Shown here one piece after another: positions 24,301 to 36,374 of a stretch of 64,000 nt of DNA. The notes beneath the pieces were generated by a model. That model worked only from the letters and a program-made list of their open reading frames with translations, had not been told where the DNA came from and did no database searches. Each line of letters begins with the position of its first letter. Positions within the stretch are counted from its first letter, which is position 1. The DNA comes from Neelides folsomi (Eukaryota > Arthropoda > Collembola > Neelipleona > Neelidae), in the NCBI GenBank assembly GCA_034687125.1, contig JAQGBZ010000010.1:124001-188000 (forward strand), written 5' to 3'. The position numbers and the translations under genes are program-made.

Positions 24301-27300
24301 AACAACTAAAAGAAGAGCACAAAATACTACCAAGTATCTGTGTGTAATAAATAAGTAGCTTTGTTAATTAAATATGCAGTTAAGTATCTGTACGAACTTA
24401 CCATAAAATATCGACCTTACAAAATTGTAATTACTATTTGTATTATATGATGAATAAATATAATAAATCAATCTAATGTGAATCTTTTAATGTATATTAT
24501 GCTTTTACGTTTTAGAACTTTAAACCATTAAAGTAATGAATCGTCATTGTCGTTGAGCAGACATCCAGACAAGAGACATTGCTTGCGTCATATGTCTTTT
24601 TATATAAAACTACGTCCACATTCTAGATATTTATTACTGTTTACACCTTTTATAATCCAAAACGTCAAAGCAGACTACAACGCCAAATTATTTATAAAAT
24701 GGGTTTATTGAAATTTATTATTTTATATTTCGCCATTCGTCATACAAAAAAGTATTTAAATCTGTGGCATTAGGAAATGTTGCTCCGTAATTGGAATGGC
24801 CGTTTTAACATTATCTGTGTAGGACTGTTAATAGTACTTTTGGCCCAACAACATTTGGGAGAATGGTGAAGAATTCTCTTTGCTATGATTGTACAAGTAC
24901 TTATGATAATTTGATTACGTTGTGTAAGGAACGAGGGAGGAATGGCGTGAAAGAGGAAAGGTTAAAAAGACACATGGGGACCAGATTATGGTGGGGCCCT
25001 TGGAGAAGTTTGGAAGGTAGGGAGAAATTCTTTAGACTCTTATTATCGATCGGGGCTTTGAAGAAGGATTTCGGTCTCGTTGCCTCCATCTTCCTCTCGA
25101 AAGTCCCTTACCGCGGAGAGGGGAAGTGTTTGTCTCCCAAAATTAAATCATGTAATCGGATCTCCACTCGAGGGAAATCTCATTGTCGCCCGAATTCCTC
25201 TCCCTCCCCTTCACTTTATTTATTCGGCCCCAAAGTAAACTCTCGAGGACTCTTTGAGATGAACGTCTTTGTGGAGTCTTTTCCTTTGTACATCCGACTG
25301 AGCTAAATGAGAGTGGGAAATCTCTCGGGATCCACTTCCACGGGGGTAATTAATTGAAAAACGAGTCAATAAAAACGCCCATTTCACCCCCAAACTCCCA
25401 AGTTGATCACGCGATGAAAGGACTCTCCATTTCTCTTTAACTTTCATCAAAGAGGCACCCATAGGAAAAATGAGAGGCTATGTGAAATGGATTTCGGTGT
25501 AGTTGAACTATGAACTATTTATTACACAACGTTTATTTTTAACATTTATTGTTCCTCAAAACATTAAACGTTGATAGTGTAAATTGTTAACAATTACAAT
25601 TTATTAACGATAAGTTGGTTTATTTTCTAGCTGGTTTACAAGATATAAAGATACAAAAGATAATTCGGCACCAGACAAGTATTAGATATATGGTAGATAT
25701 CTTGGGTAGATAATATGTAATTGTGTATGAATGGTATATGAATAAAAAGGAACATTCCATTTAAAGTAGGTTGTGTATTTTGTTGGGTTTAAAGAAACGA
25801 ATAAATGTTGTTTCAAGTTTTGGAGCGTCGTAAAAGCTTCATTGCACATTGCACATGATCGAATTTCAAAAGATATTCCTAACGATTCGTGATTAAATAA
25901 AACTAACTTGTAAATAAGTAAATGGAGGAATAGAGTGGAAGGAACATGTTTGGAACATGGGAACAGGAATGAGTAGGGAAAGGGCCAAGGCGAACCCTTG
26001 GAAGTACACACGCGGCCGAAAGGTGTGCACTTTCCGGTCCCTTGGCTTGAGCGGCGGTCCCATCAACTCCAATTATAATCAGATGATAAGGCGAGGCCAC
26101 CATTAGATTAATTAGATTAGTCAAAGGTAAACTCTTCACCTACTAAGATCCAAAGGCTGATAAAGGCAATGGATGTCCAAGTCACCAGACCGGAAATATT
26201 TCTTCCCTCACTCATTTTAGATCGGGTGACGAGAGGAATTTCCACGTGAGGATATCGGGTAAAAGGGGGATTATTTAATTTTCCTCCTCCCTCTGTTTTT
26301 ATTTTTTTATCTTCCCCTTCACGTACTTGGTAATAATTCTTATTTTTCTCTTTCGTGATCGATGGATGAGATGTATTTTTCTCCACACCCACTCGTCCGA
26401 CATAGTCGACCAGAGAAAAAGAGATCGAATTACATGTTGGAGGGGAATAACGCTCATTGAGTTACCTCGCTTTGGGATTCAACCTTCCGTGGACGAGGTT
26501 CGAATATTATTCAATATTACTCTATTCCTAAGTGGATCATTACGAGGAGGTGGATGGGTGTCTTGACCAGGAACACTGGTGGGGGGCGGGGAAGACTGGG
26601 AGATGACTGGCCTACCTGAGCCACTCTGCTTCAGTCCGAAGGCGGCTCTGTCGGGGAAAGGAACATAGACCTCACATGCAACCCGGGAGAGTCGATGGGC
26701 CGATTACCGATTCCCGATTCTCTCTACAAAGGAAGTCCTTCCTAAGTGCACCATAGACAAGTTTTGATCGAGGACCGAAGATGCTCTACCATGTCTCGTA
26801 TTCTCAAGCACAACCATTTTACCAGGTCAGCTATCTTCCTCATAGGTTCCGTGTGTTGGGGGTATAGTGACTAATAATAATATTACAACGAGGAAGAGAG
26901 CTCATTATGCGTCCATCAATACATAATATACCCCTTTTCACACATAACATACATTCTATATCTTTTTCCCTCGTTTAAGATACTTAAGCTCAGACAAGAG
27001 ATCTTCTATTTTGACACCCAATAGGCCCGGTTAAAATTTCCACCACCACTCATGAGAGTCATGACCCTTTCTTACTATATTCACTATAGCTCTTATTGGT
27101 GAAAGTCAAATTAACTCATCATTATTGTACAACTCATCTTCATTTATCATCATCATTTAATCGAAAATTACATTATTTCCAATTAAACATCAACTTAATT
27201 CAAATTGAATAAAGTCATAAAAATGAAGAAAAATTAGTTTATCCGTATAAATGAACTCTTGTAATTAACTATGCAAATTCCCCCATTGTTTTTCAATAAC

Positions 27301-30300
27301 AAAGAGAACATTATGAGGGTTCATTATTATAGCCATAAAGACTACAATAATAGCATTTTCGTGAAAGCCACCCCTTGTGAGTGATTATTAGTGAAAGTCT
27401 GAATAAGAGGAGGGTGAAGGAGGGGAAGAGGAGGGCCGTTGGTGGGATATCCGAAAATTAATGGTCGGAGCGTGGAGGAGATAATGGGGCTGATGAAATA
27501 ATGAGTCTACCCGTGTGGTAGGATTATTATTTGATGAAGACCTCGATGATGATGATTTGAGAGACGTTGAGCCCAGCTGGCTCTTTGTCCGGAGGAAGTC
27601 TTTTGTTTATTTGTTCGTTCAGAATGAGATAAGTGTTCCGCTAAGTAAACCTCCTTGCCCAAATGGAGCAGAATGAAGAGAAGCAAAAGTGAGTTGAAGT
27701 GAAATGAAAATGAAGTGAAGGCGACGTTAAAGACCCTTTTCTTCATCCCTGTCTCTCCACAATCCCTCATACATTCATAAATGCTCTTTCTTGGTCGTGA
27801 GAGTGTGGATATAACCATGCATTCATGTGTGTGAATACTTATTATAAGACATATTGTTAAAGACGGAGCAAGTAGTAGTAGGGACATATTAGTTGGGACT
27901 AAGAACCCTTAAGGAACTTCAACACATCCATTCTGTGTTATTCATTGAAGGAACGCATTTGGTCCCTTACAAAGAGCACCTTCTTAATACTCATAATGCT
28001 CATAAATATTAAGGGTCGCTCTGTATGTGTGGAAGTAGTGGCGTATATAATAATATAATAATGTGTTTATGAATGTCCAAGGGAGTGAGGGAGAATAAAT
28101 GAGTGGTAGGAGGTTTAATAATGGGCCGACCAGGTTCCCGTGATTTACTCTCTGGGGTGAAGGGCCCTCTCAATGAGTCAATATTTGGAGGGCCAATTGT
28201 CCATCCTGTGAGCTGAAAGTGGCCGAGGTAATAGGGGCCCTCGGAGGGGTGAAAAGGCTCCCTTGGAGGGTAATGGGCCCATTACGACCTGAACAGAGCT
28301 CCTGATTCCAATCTCTAGCAAGTCCCGCCGGCCCGCATTCCCAACTCCTGTCTCACAGGCTCTTAACTGGAAGTTAAAGCCCTTGTCCAACATCTCTCTG
28401 ACAAATTAAAGGTTCCCCTTCTCCCTTCTTTTAATTAATGAGGGAGTTCATGGCATCGGTCCGTTCACATTCTTAATTAAATCTCGTTTCTCTTGTCTCT
28501 CCACGAGCAGCGAGAGAGTTATTTGCTGGGGACAGGAGGGATGTGAGTCTTTGCATTTTAAGGGCCAGGTGTTCTAAGGGGAGGGAATGAAGCCCAAGGA
28601 AAGAGACAGTTTTCATTCATTTCAATAGGTCTCTTTTCTATCTCATTATTGTTTCTCTCTTCATTCACGTCAAGTCGAGATGAGTCTATGCATTACTGGA
28701 GAGAGATTTTGGAAATGAGGAAGGGGGAAATTCGTAAATTGAAAGGAGTTCTCTTGAGTAAACGAGGAAATCCCCTAGTTTATCCAATTTGCTATTCCGG
28801 CCAGCTCAATTATGCTTTCCCTCCCCTTGTGAATACAAGCGAATATACAAGTTGGGTGTATGCGGATGATTTTATTAAACTTCCTCTCTTTACCTGGCGA
28901 AGTCTCTCCCTTGAGAGATCCCCTATCTCGCCCGTGTTGAAACTGTTGATTCCTCTCGGTATTATCCCGAGGTTTCATTTTTCATGCCGTCGCTCCTCAA
29001 CTATTGATCTCCCATCTCCAGGCCAACCCGCCCGCCCCGATCTCCATTATCCATCACATCCATCGACCATTAAGTTCATTGTGTACGATGGAAGGGGTGA
29101 TGAGAGAGGTAGTTTGGGCCCTGCGAAAAAGATTCCTAGTGACAACTCGGAGGCGGGTGGAGTCGTGGGGGGAATCATTATTCCATTCCGAACGGCCTGG
29201 ATTCGGTTTCACTCTGAGTGCTGTAAGAAGTAAATCTAATTGATAAATGCGAGTGGGGCTGAACGGAATTCCAAACGATGTTCCTGCCTCGTTGAAAGGA
29301 GCCTATTAATAATATCATAATCTTTATGAGCCTCCTCGAGTTTCTGCCTTCATTTCCCTACACCCTAAAGAACATTTCTTAATGATGAGCCCCGGTTGTA
29401 ATTGAGACGTCAAACGTCTCCCACCCGCCTCTAATTGTTTCATATCTTAACAAATGAAACATTGTCAACTTCAAATTTTAAAACTCATTTTCTCTTCTTC
29501 ATTGCATTGGCTGGAGCGCAAAAGGGCTCATTTGCGTGCGTTTAGCATGGGATTCCAAAACATCCCTCGGATGAGCCATGATCCTTGTGATTGTACGTGG
29601 TTTGGAATGGGATTGGATTACAAACCATATGCAAATTCCGAGAACTGTTCACATTCGCAACTTGTGTTGATGTATTGGAGCGAATTTGTGTTTTATGAAA
29701 ATCATACATCACATTCGGTCCGTCTGTTAACCAACGAGTTGAAGTAGAGTTATGAGCGATGAATGTGAGTGTGTGTATCGAATATTTGCGAAGCTGAGAC
29801 ATGAGCTTGAGATGTAAGAGACGATTTGAAAATATTTGTAGTGGGGTTCGTAGTGATGATTTGGGCTGATGAGTTAAGAATCTAAGTTTAGAGTCTGAGC
29901 ATTGTTCGCGGTTCCATTACTCACTTCGCTTTGTCCTCCCAGCTGCCTTCTTCTCCTTCCACTGGAGTTGATGTTCCTCCGGTCCGGGCCTTTGTTTTTC
30001 TTCTGCCAAGAGAAGTTGATGGGAGTGGGAGCGGAGGAGACGGGGAAGTCACAGCAGAATGTCTTCCTTCTCTCCCCGGCCCATTCCTCATCACACCGAC
30101 CGGGAGAAGATTTATGTGTTTCTCAAATGGTTCTGAAAATCGGTCCATTCTTCATCCTTCTAACCAACCAGGTTATGAGGCTTCAAGAGAGTCAGAGTTA
30201 ATTCAATTGAGAAGCGCTTTTAAGCGGAAGGGCTTCGACCCTTCGATAAAAGATCATCTTTCACCCCCCTTTGTTACACTTTCGGAAAGGGTTGAAAACT

Positions 30301-33300
30301 TCCTATCTCACAATGCTCCGATTGATCACTTTTTCCCATTCAATGACCCATCGCTTTGCATCTTATCAAATCTATCGAGCGACGGGAGAAAAACAATATG
30401 TTATTGGACCATTAAACTACTTTTTATCTTGTTCAATCAGTAGTCAGTTAGGTTTAACTACAACTTTGGGACATTTAGAGCTCAAGATTTATAAAATATG
30501 GAGTAATACATAAGGAGTACGGACGCGTTTTAAATTTCCAAACATCTAATCTAGCATGTCATATAACATTCGTTAAAATTCCAATTAAAAATGGAAAAAC
30601 ATTTTCTAATATGAAAAATTGTTAATTTACAATATTATTTAGATTATAAAATGCCTATTATCTGTTATCTCATTATTTTCCTTATTTGGGGATATCAAAT
30701 AAACTAAACAAATGTAAATGCATTCAGAATCGAAGCTTTTCTGTAAAATCACAACGGATAAATGAAATAAATCCGACGCCAAGGAATTGAAATGTCTTTG
30801 TCGGATATTTTATTACATAGTTGGTTTGTTGAGTTGTTCCTGGATTTCGGATAAAGGACAAGTTCATATAGGATATAGTAAATAAGAATTCTAACTTTGA
30901 AAAAGGCTTTTATCGATTTAAGAGAAATTTTAAAGAAATGCAAGATACCGATTCAATTAGGTTGCATTGTAAAGTTCTGGGAAACTTATTTCAAAGGCCG
31001 ATTGAGTCAAGTTCCTAGTATTAAATCGAATCTTCGATTTATTCCTGAAAGGGCTGAATCTCAAAGGATGAAATTTTTCCAAATAGGTAAAACCTATCAT
31101 TTTATACCAAAAGGGTTGGAATAAGAAGAGCCACGATTAAATGAAAGGGTGAAATGTGAAAAAAATATCAATCAATTTATAAGAGAAGGGTTAGGAAGGA
31201 TTTTTGATTCTTCAATTCATCTTCCAAGTGGGCCGAGTAATTTTTAAGTCATAAAGGGGAAAAGAGGAAAAGCGAGTGGGAAAGGGTTGAGAGCCAGAAC
31301 GATAAAATGGCCCCAATAAAAGGACTTTTGATATGTGAAAGATAGATTTTATAAGAAGGGTTAAATTCGTGACAAAATATGGAAAATCATATTTGGATGT
31401 AAAGGGTTTAAAGGGGTGAGAAGGAGTTGTGCGTTTTGGATCAATGATGATGGTGGGGAATTGAAAGGAAGGTATGACGGGGGCACATGGATGATGTGTG
31501 GGTTAATCAATTGAGGAAGATCTATGATGGGTGAAGGGAGGAATGAGGTAGTAAAGGGTTCCTGGGAATTGGCGAGGATGAGGAAGGTGTGAGGGCCAGG
31601 AATGTCTGGTCGTCCTCAATGCGTCGTGTTTGATATCAAAGATGGTCGAGCAGGGGCGGATGGTCTGAAGTGGATGGATGGGACGAGAGGAGGACGGGTG
31701 ATGATGGTGAGTGGAGGTCATTAATAATCCTCCGTGGTGGCGGCTGTAAATCCTTACCTCGCCTCGTTCTGCATAAACTACGCTGACAGCCCCCCGCTCC
31801 TCGACGAGCCCATATTAATTATTGTCCACCCGGGACGACTATCGCGACCATCTCCCACTCGGGACCTCCCTAAAACCCCTCCACTCACAATTTGGGCAAG
31901 GGGGACCGTGAGTGGTCGGATGATCGTGGACTGAATGCCCAGGCCCTTCACGAGCCCACACTTTCATAATTTATCTCTTTATCTCTCCCACTCGCCCACG
32001 AGAATCGAGATTTGAAAAACTGACAATTCCCCCTGCGATTAATTAGGATGGCAGGGTGAGATTTATGGGAACCAGGGGGGCGAATTAATATTAATTAGCC
32101 CTGCTCCCGAAGTGGGAAAATGAAGTCATTTGGGGGGGGGGAGATGCGGAGAGATAGGAGGAGCCGATAAATAAGGTGAACCAGGAGGGGGCCTCTTCCT
32201 TCAGGGAAATCAGGTTGTCAGAGACATTGTCACCTACGAGATCTGATAGGGAGTATTTATAGGCCGGGGTTTTCCTCCTCCTGCAATTTGTCCACCTCAC
32301 ATTCCTCTCATTCCACTTTATTAATACGGAGCGCGGAGGAGAAAGAAATGATTCTCATTCGAGACGTGGAGGCTGTCCAGGTAGAGAGACACCAACTCTC
32401 TGAGTTTCTTCGCCCTCTCCATAAATCTCCGTCCTAGTGGAAAAATTTCAACCTGATTTTCAACTTCTCTATCGCTCCATCGAGACCGTTGTCACTCGCA
32501 CTCCTTGAATTCATAAGCATCCCATGCATAATCCTCTTCCGCCCGAGTCTGCTCCACTCACGAACCAAGGCCCGGGCCTTTTATTAGCGAATTCCTCCCG
32601 AGCCTCTGACCTCGACCGCCGGAGATCCTTTCACGGGATGAGAGAGACGGGAGTGACAGGACAGGAGGAATTCATTAGAGTGTAATTACCGTGGCCAACT
32701 TGACAGCCCGTCAGGATCTGCGGGAGATGGAAAGGACAGGCGAGAGTGGTTCCCACAAGAGAAAGAACGGGAGAGACTTCGCTCGACCATGGTGATGTGT
32801 AATGGTGAATTTTCACAACCGCCCGGATCCTCTTCCTTCCTCGTAATTACATTTGTTGACGGCTAATGGACTCTCGCACTCTACAAACAGAGATCCCTCC
32901 AGTCCCCATTTAATTCCCATCACCACGGCAAACTCACAAATTGACTCAATCAACTCAAACCCGCATCCCCCGCCTCCTCTCTCCATCAAATAAACCTCGG
33001 TTCTTCTCAAGACCTATAATTTTCCTATAAGTTATTACCCGGTCACATATGGTCCTATTTGGAGCATATAAGTTAGATATATGAGCTATATGGGTTATGG
33101 GTTATTATATAACCACTACAATATTTGATGAGAGATTCCGGTTCAACATTATAACTTGTATAAAGTATTAATAGATGAACGATTTCTTTGTCATTAGGCG
33201 CAAAGAAGGCTGGGAGTCAATTAAGAGGTTTTATTGGGCAAAAAGGTTCATTGGAGAGTAATGATTCCATTTAAAGATATAGGCCTCGAATGAGTATATC

Positions 33301-36300
33301 TATAGTAAGAGTATAGTGGAAGGCAACCAGCTTGCAAGATCCCTTATTGTGAGAATAAATAAACAAGCGAAGGTTCTTGGGCCATTAGAGTTTATTGAGT
33401 TTCTCAATTAGCATCATCGGTTTCCTTTCATTTCTTTTATGATGAGACATTATGAATGAAGCACCGTGTGTGCATAATAATGTTAAGTGGAGTGTATAGA
33501 TTTTGAATTAATAGGTCCCTCAACAACACGAGTTAATTCCAAGTTTACGTTTGGTAACAAAAACCATACGCCCGAAAGACTCGCGGTTGAAATTGAATAA
33601 TCATATTTCCCTTCATTAGATATCAAATTGAATGGGCCGACGGTCTTGTTTCTTTCTCTCAACTAGTGAAGTTTTGGAAAAGAGCCTTGAGGGCGTCTGT
33701 GTGTGGTGTTAAGATATTGGCTATAAAATAAGGGCCCGGGTCAGATTACATGGGTCGACCTGTCGGAAACTACGCGGTCTCAAATTCGTCCGATCTTGTC
33801 TACGAATTAATTGAGGAGTCAGAGATGAATGATTTCCAGATTACGTGGAAAGGGCCATTACGCACCCCTCCACCCACAACCCGCTAATGAGAGAGACAAT
33901 GGTGGAGGAGTGTTAGGGTTGAATTAGGGATAATGAGCAAAGTGCCAGATGTCCTCGGATCTTCTGAAGGTGGTCGTTCGTGGTGGAGTGGTCGAAGGGG
34001 ACCCAGACCACTCCAATTCTCAAAAATGTAATATGTAAAAGTCTCTCTCCCTCTCCGACAGCCACCGTCCAGAGTTTTAGTAAGATTTTGGGGTCCTTTC
34101 CTTCGTTTTTTTTCCTTCATTTTTGAGTGAGATGCATAGAGAGAGTTCACGGTCGACTTCGCCTTCAACTCACCATCAATCCCTTCAGTTCCACACTGGC
34201 ACATGTTTTCACTCTTGGTGGAATTCCGTCTCAGATCTGAAAATTTAGAGTTTTGAAGAATGAGTGGATGGAGTGAGTGATGGGCGGCTCCCACAACTCA
34301 ATCAGCCAGGACGGTGTGTGTGAGGGTGAAGTTGAGGAGTTAACTTCAACCTCGCTCTCGAGAACTGGAACACTTCATCATCCCATTTCTCAATTGGATA
34401 TCCATTACCATTTCCACCTCGTATCAAACGGAGAGTGTCCCTCGGCCCATTCATCACTGTGGAACCGAGAGGCGGATTTGGGAGGGATTGGAATGGGAAT
34501 GGGAGCGATAGGACGTCTATGACGCCTCCACCTCCATGCGCACCACAAAACTGCCTATCACTCTGCTAGTCTCTAAAATACCCTCGGCCACCAGAGGCGG
34601 GGATACGATACTCCTCCCGCCAGTCTCCATCCAATGCATTACAAATGCCCGGGCCGCTTTTGTTCAAATTTATGAACTCTTCTGATTTAATGAGGATGGT
34701 ATGGGAAGCTCTCTCGAATATTTTAATGCCAAGTGGTTTTGCACGAAGGATATCTTATATGGAAAGAAGTGTGAAGATTAAATGATCGATTCCGAGAGAT
34801 CTCCCTCGCAATTTCTCGTGAGAGCCCTGTGATATATTGTTCAGATAGGTGGGGGCATGGGCGGCGGCGGCGGTGGTCGCGATGGGAGATGAGATGGGAA
34901 AGAGAGACGCATGGAAAGAGGGTGTCTGGGAAAGAGTTTCTCCTGCTCCGTCTGCTCGGGAGTCTCTCAGCCCTTCCAGTCCCATTTACGTCCCAGGCAA
35001 GGAGGCTGAGGGTCCCCCTTGCACTCCGACCAGAAGGGAACCAGACAAGTGTGCAAGTGGTTGTGTTGGCATATAAGGGACAAAGGAATCCTCGCTCATT
35101 CCATTTTTCCTTAAGAGGTAAAGGAGAGATGTGACGAGTCTGAGAATAGAGCCGAGTTTATAAAGTGAACGCCGATAAACGAAGTAGTCAAAACATCTCA
35201 TCATCCTTGTTTAGGTAAGCAACTAATAACTTCAAACTTGAAGGCATCACACTATTTTTCATGTTCTTTCTTCGCCTCTTTCGTTAGCTTCAACTTTTTG
35301 TGTGGATTATCATGCATAATAATAAGATTTATTCGGGTTCCGTCGTAGGCGTTAGATTTGAGTCTCTGAGTCTTACACTCCATTTAGCATTAACGTGTTG
35401 TCATTTCCCTATCAGACCAACAGATCAATATTAAATATTACGAGTTAGGAAGGATAATCTTATTTACTTGTTTGAGAGAGTTAAATGGTTCTTAAAGCGG
35501 AGAGAGGTTGAAGGGCTGAGTGGAGTGATGATGGAAATTATTATGAAGTGCCTACATGCATAAACAGGGAGCTTAAAGAGCTTTAGTTCTTGCCCTACTT
35601 TTCACTCTTTTCCAGTAGTAATAAAACGAAGCTCTTCGTCGTCTGACTGCCGAGTAAACAGAGGTGTCAATTGTCATTTTCTTTTTCGTCCTCTGACCCC
35701 GCTTGCCCATTTGGATAAACGATTATTATTAATATGACACGCCATATCATCGACGATTATCTTGAACCAAGTGGTGGAATGGGAGCTAAAAATTCTAAAC
35801 GAGGCGTCTCATCATTTCAACTCGCACTTTTTCACTCTCCTCGCAATCATTCGTTATTGGGTTTCTTTCCCTCTCCCATTCACTCTCATCATGGAGACGT
35901 TCAAGCATTAATTTAATCTTCTCTTTTAGAAGAATAGAAAAACATATTATAAAAATTTCCTTCTTTTAAAGTATAGGGTTCGACCATTCGACCCATTCCA
36001 CCTTGTTTATTCTATTGGAATCTTCAATAAGTCATAATCAATGCCGATTACAATTTTTATTTTTTCGAATTTGTAATATTCTATTTACATGTAAATGTAT
36101 ATATCCTGGTTGATTTGCTTATGGTTTGAAGTAAATCATAAATCTTTTATTTCCTTATATTACCAAGGATTAATGTATTTTTATATACTCGAAAAAAATA
36201 AAAATTGTAATCGGAATTGATCATGACTTATTGAAGATTTCATTATATTTATGAGAACCGTTAATAATATAATTTGGGAATTAGTAAAAGTTGTCAAAGA

Positions 36301-36374
36301 GGATTATGAGTGGATTTGGGGTGTGGGACGAAGTGGAGTTGCGAGTTCAATTCGAGATTTCTCTCTCTTCACAG
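24301..36374. promoter_or_regulatory. Long GC-richer, gene-poor region upstream of EYA
   Basis: About 12 kb lies between the second P450 and the first EYA exon I can place. From roughly 24.85 kb the composition changes from strongly AT-rich to near-balanced, with many CTCT/GAGA runs and purine-biased blocks (for example 31.1-31.7 kb). Long frames here, such as 194 codons at 28649 and 170 codons at 29931, have no recognisable protein features and are explained by the lower AT content. The missing EYA start exon is probably in this region or further upstream. A cis-regulatory landscape for a developmental gene is the most likely role, by inference. Confidence 0.45.

Noticed and set aside
26603-26670. 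ATG-starting frame considered as the missing EYA start exon
   Set aside because: It stops after about 22 codons and does not resemble known EYA leaders.
28649-29233. 194-codon plus-strand frame as a protein gene
   Set aside because: No domain, odd composition, no splice partners; long frames are expected in this GC-richer block. Kept only as a low-interest finding.
29931-30443. 170-codon plus-strand frame as a protein gene
   Set aside because: Overlapping frames of similar length are open on both strands, which is typical of stop-poor sequence and not of a gene.
35734-35790. MTRHIIDDYLEP frame considered as the EYA leader exon
   Set aside because: No donor in the required phase 0 follows the EP dipeptide, and similarity to the insect leader is too slight.
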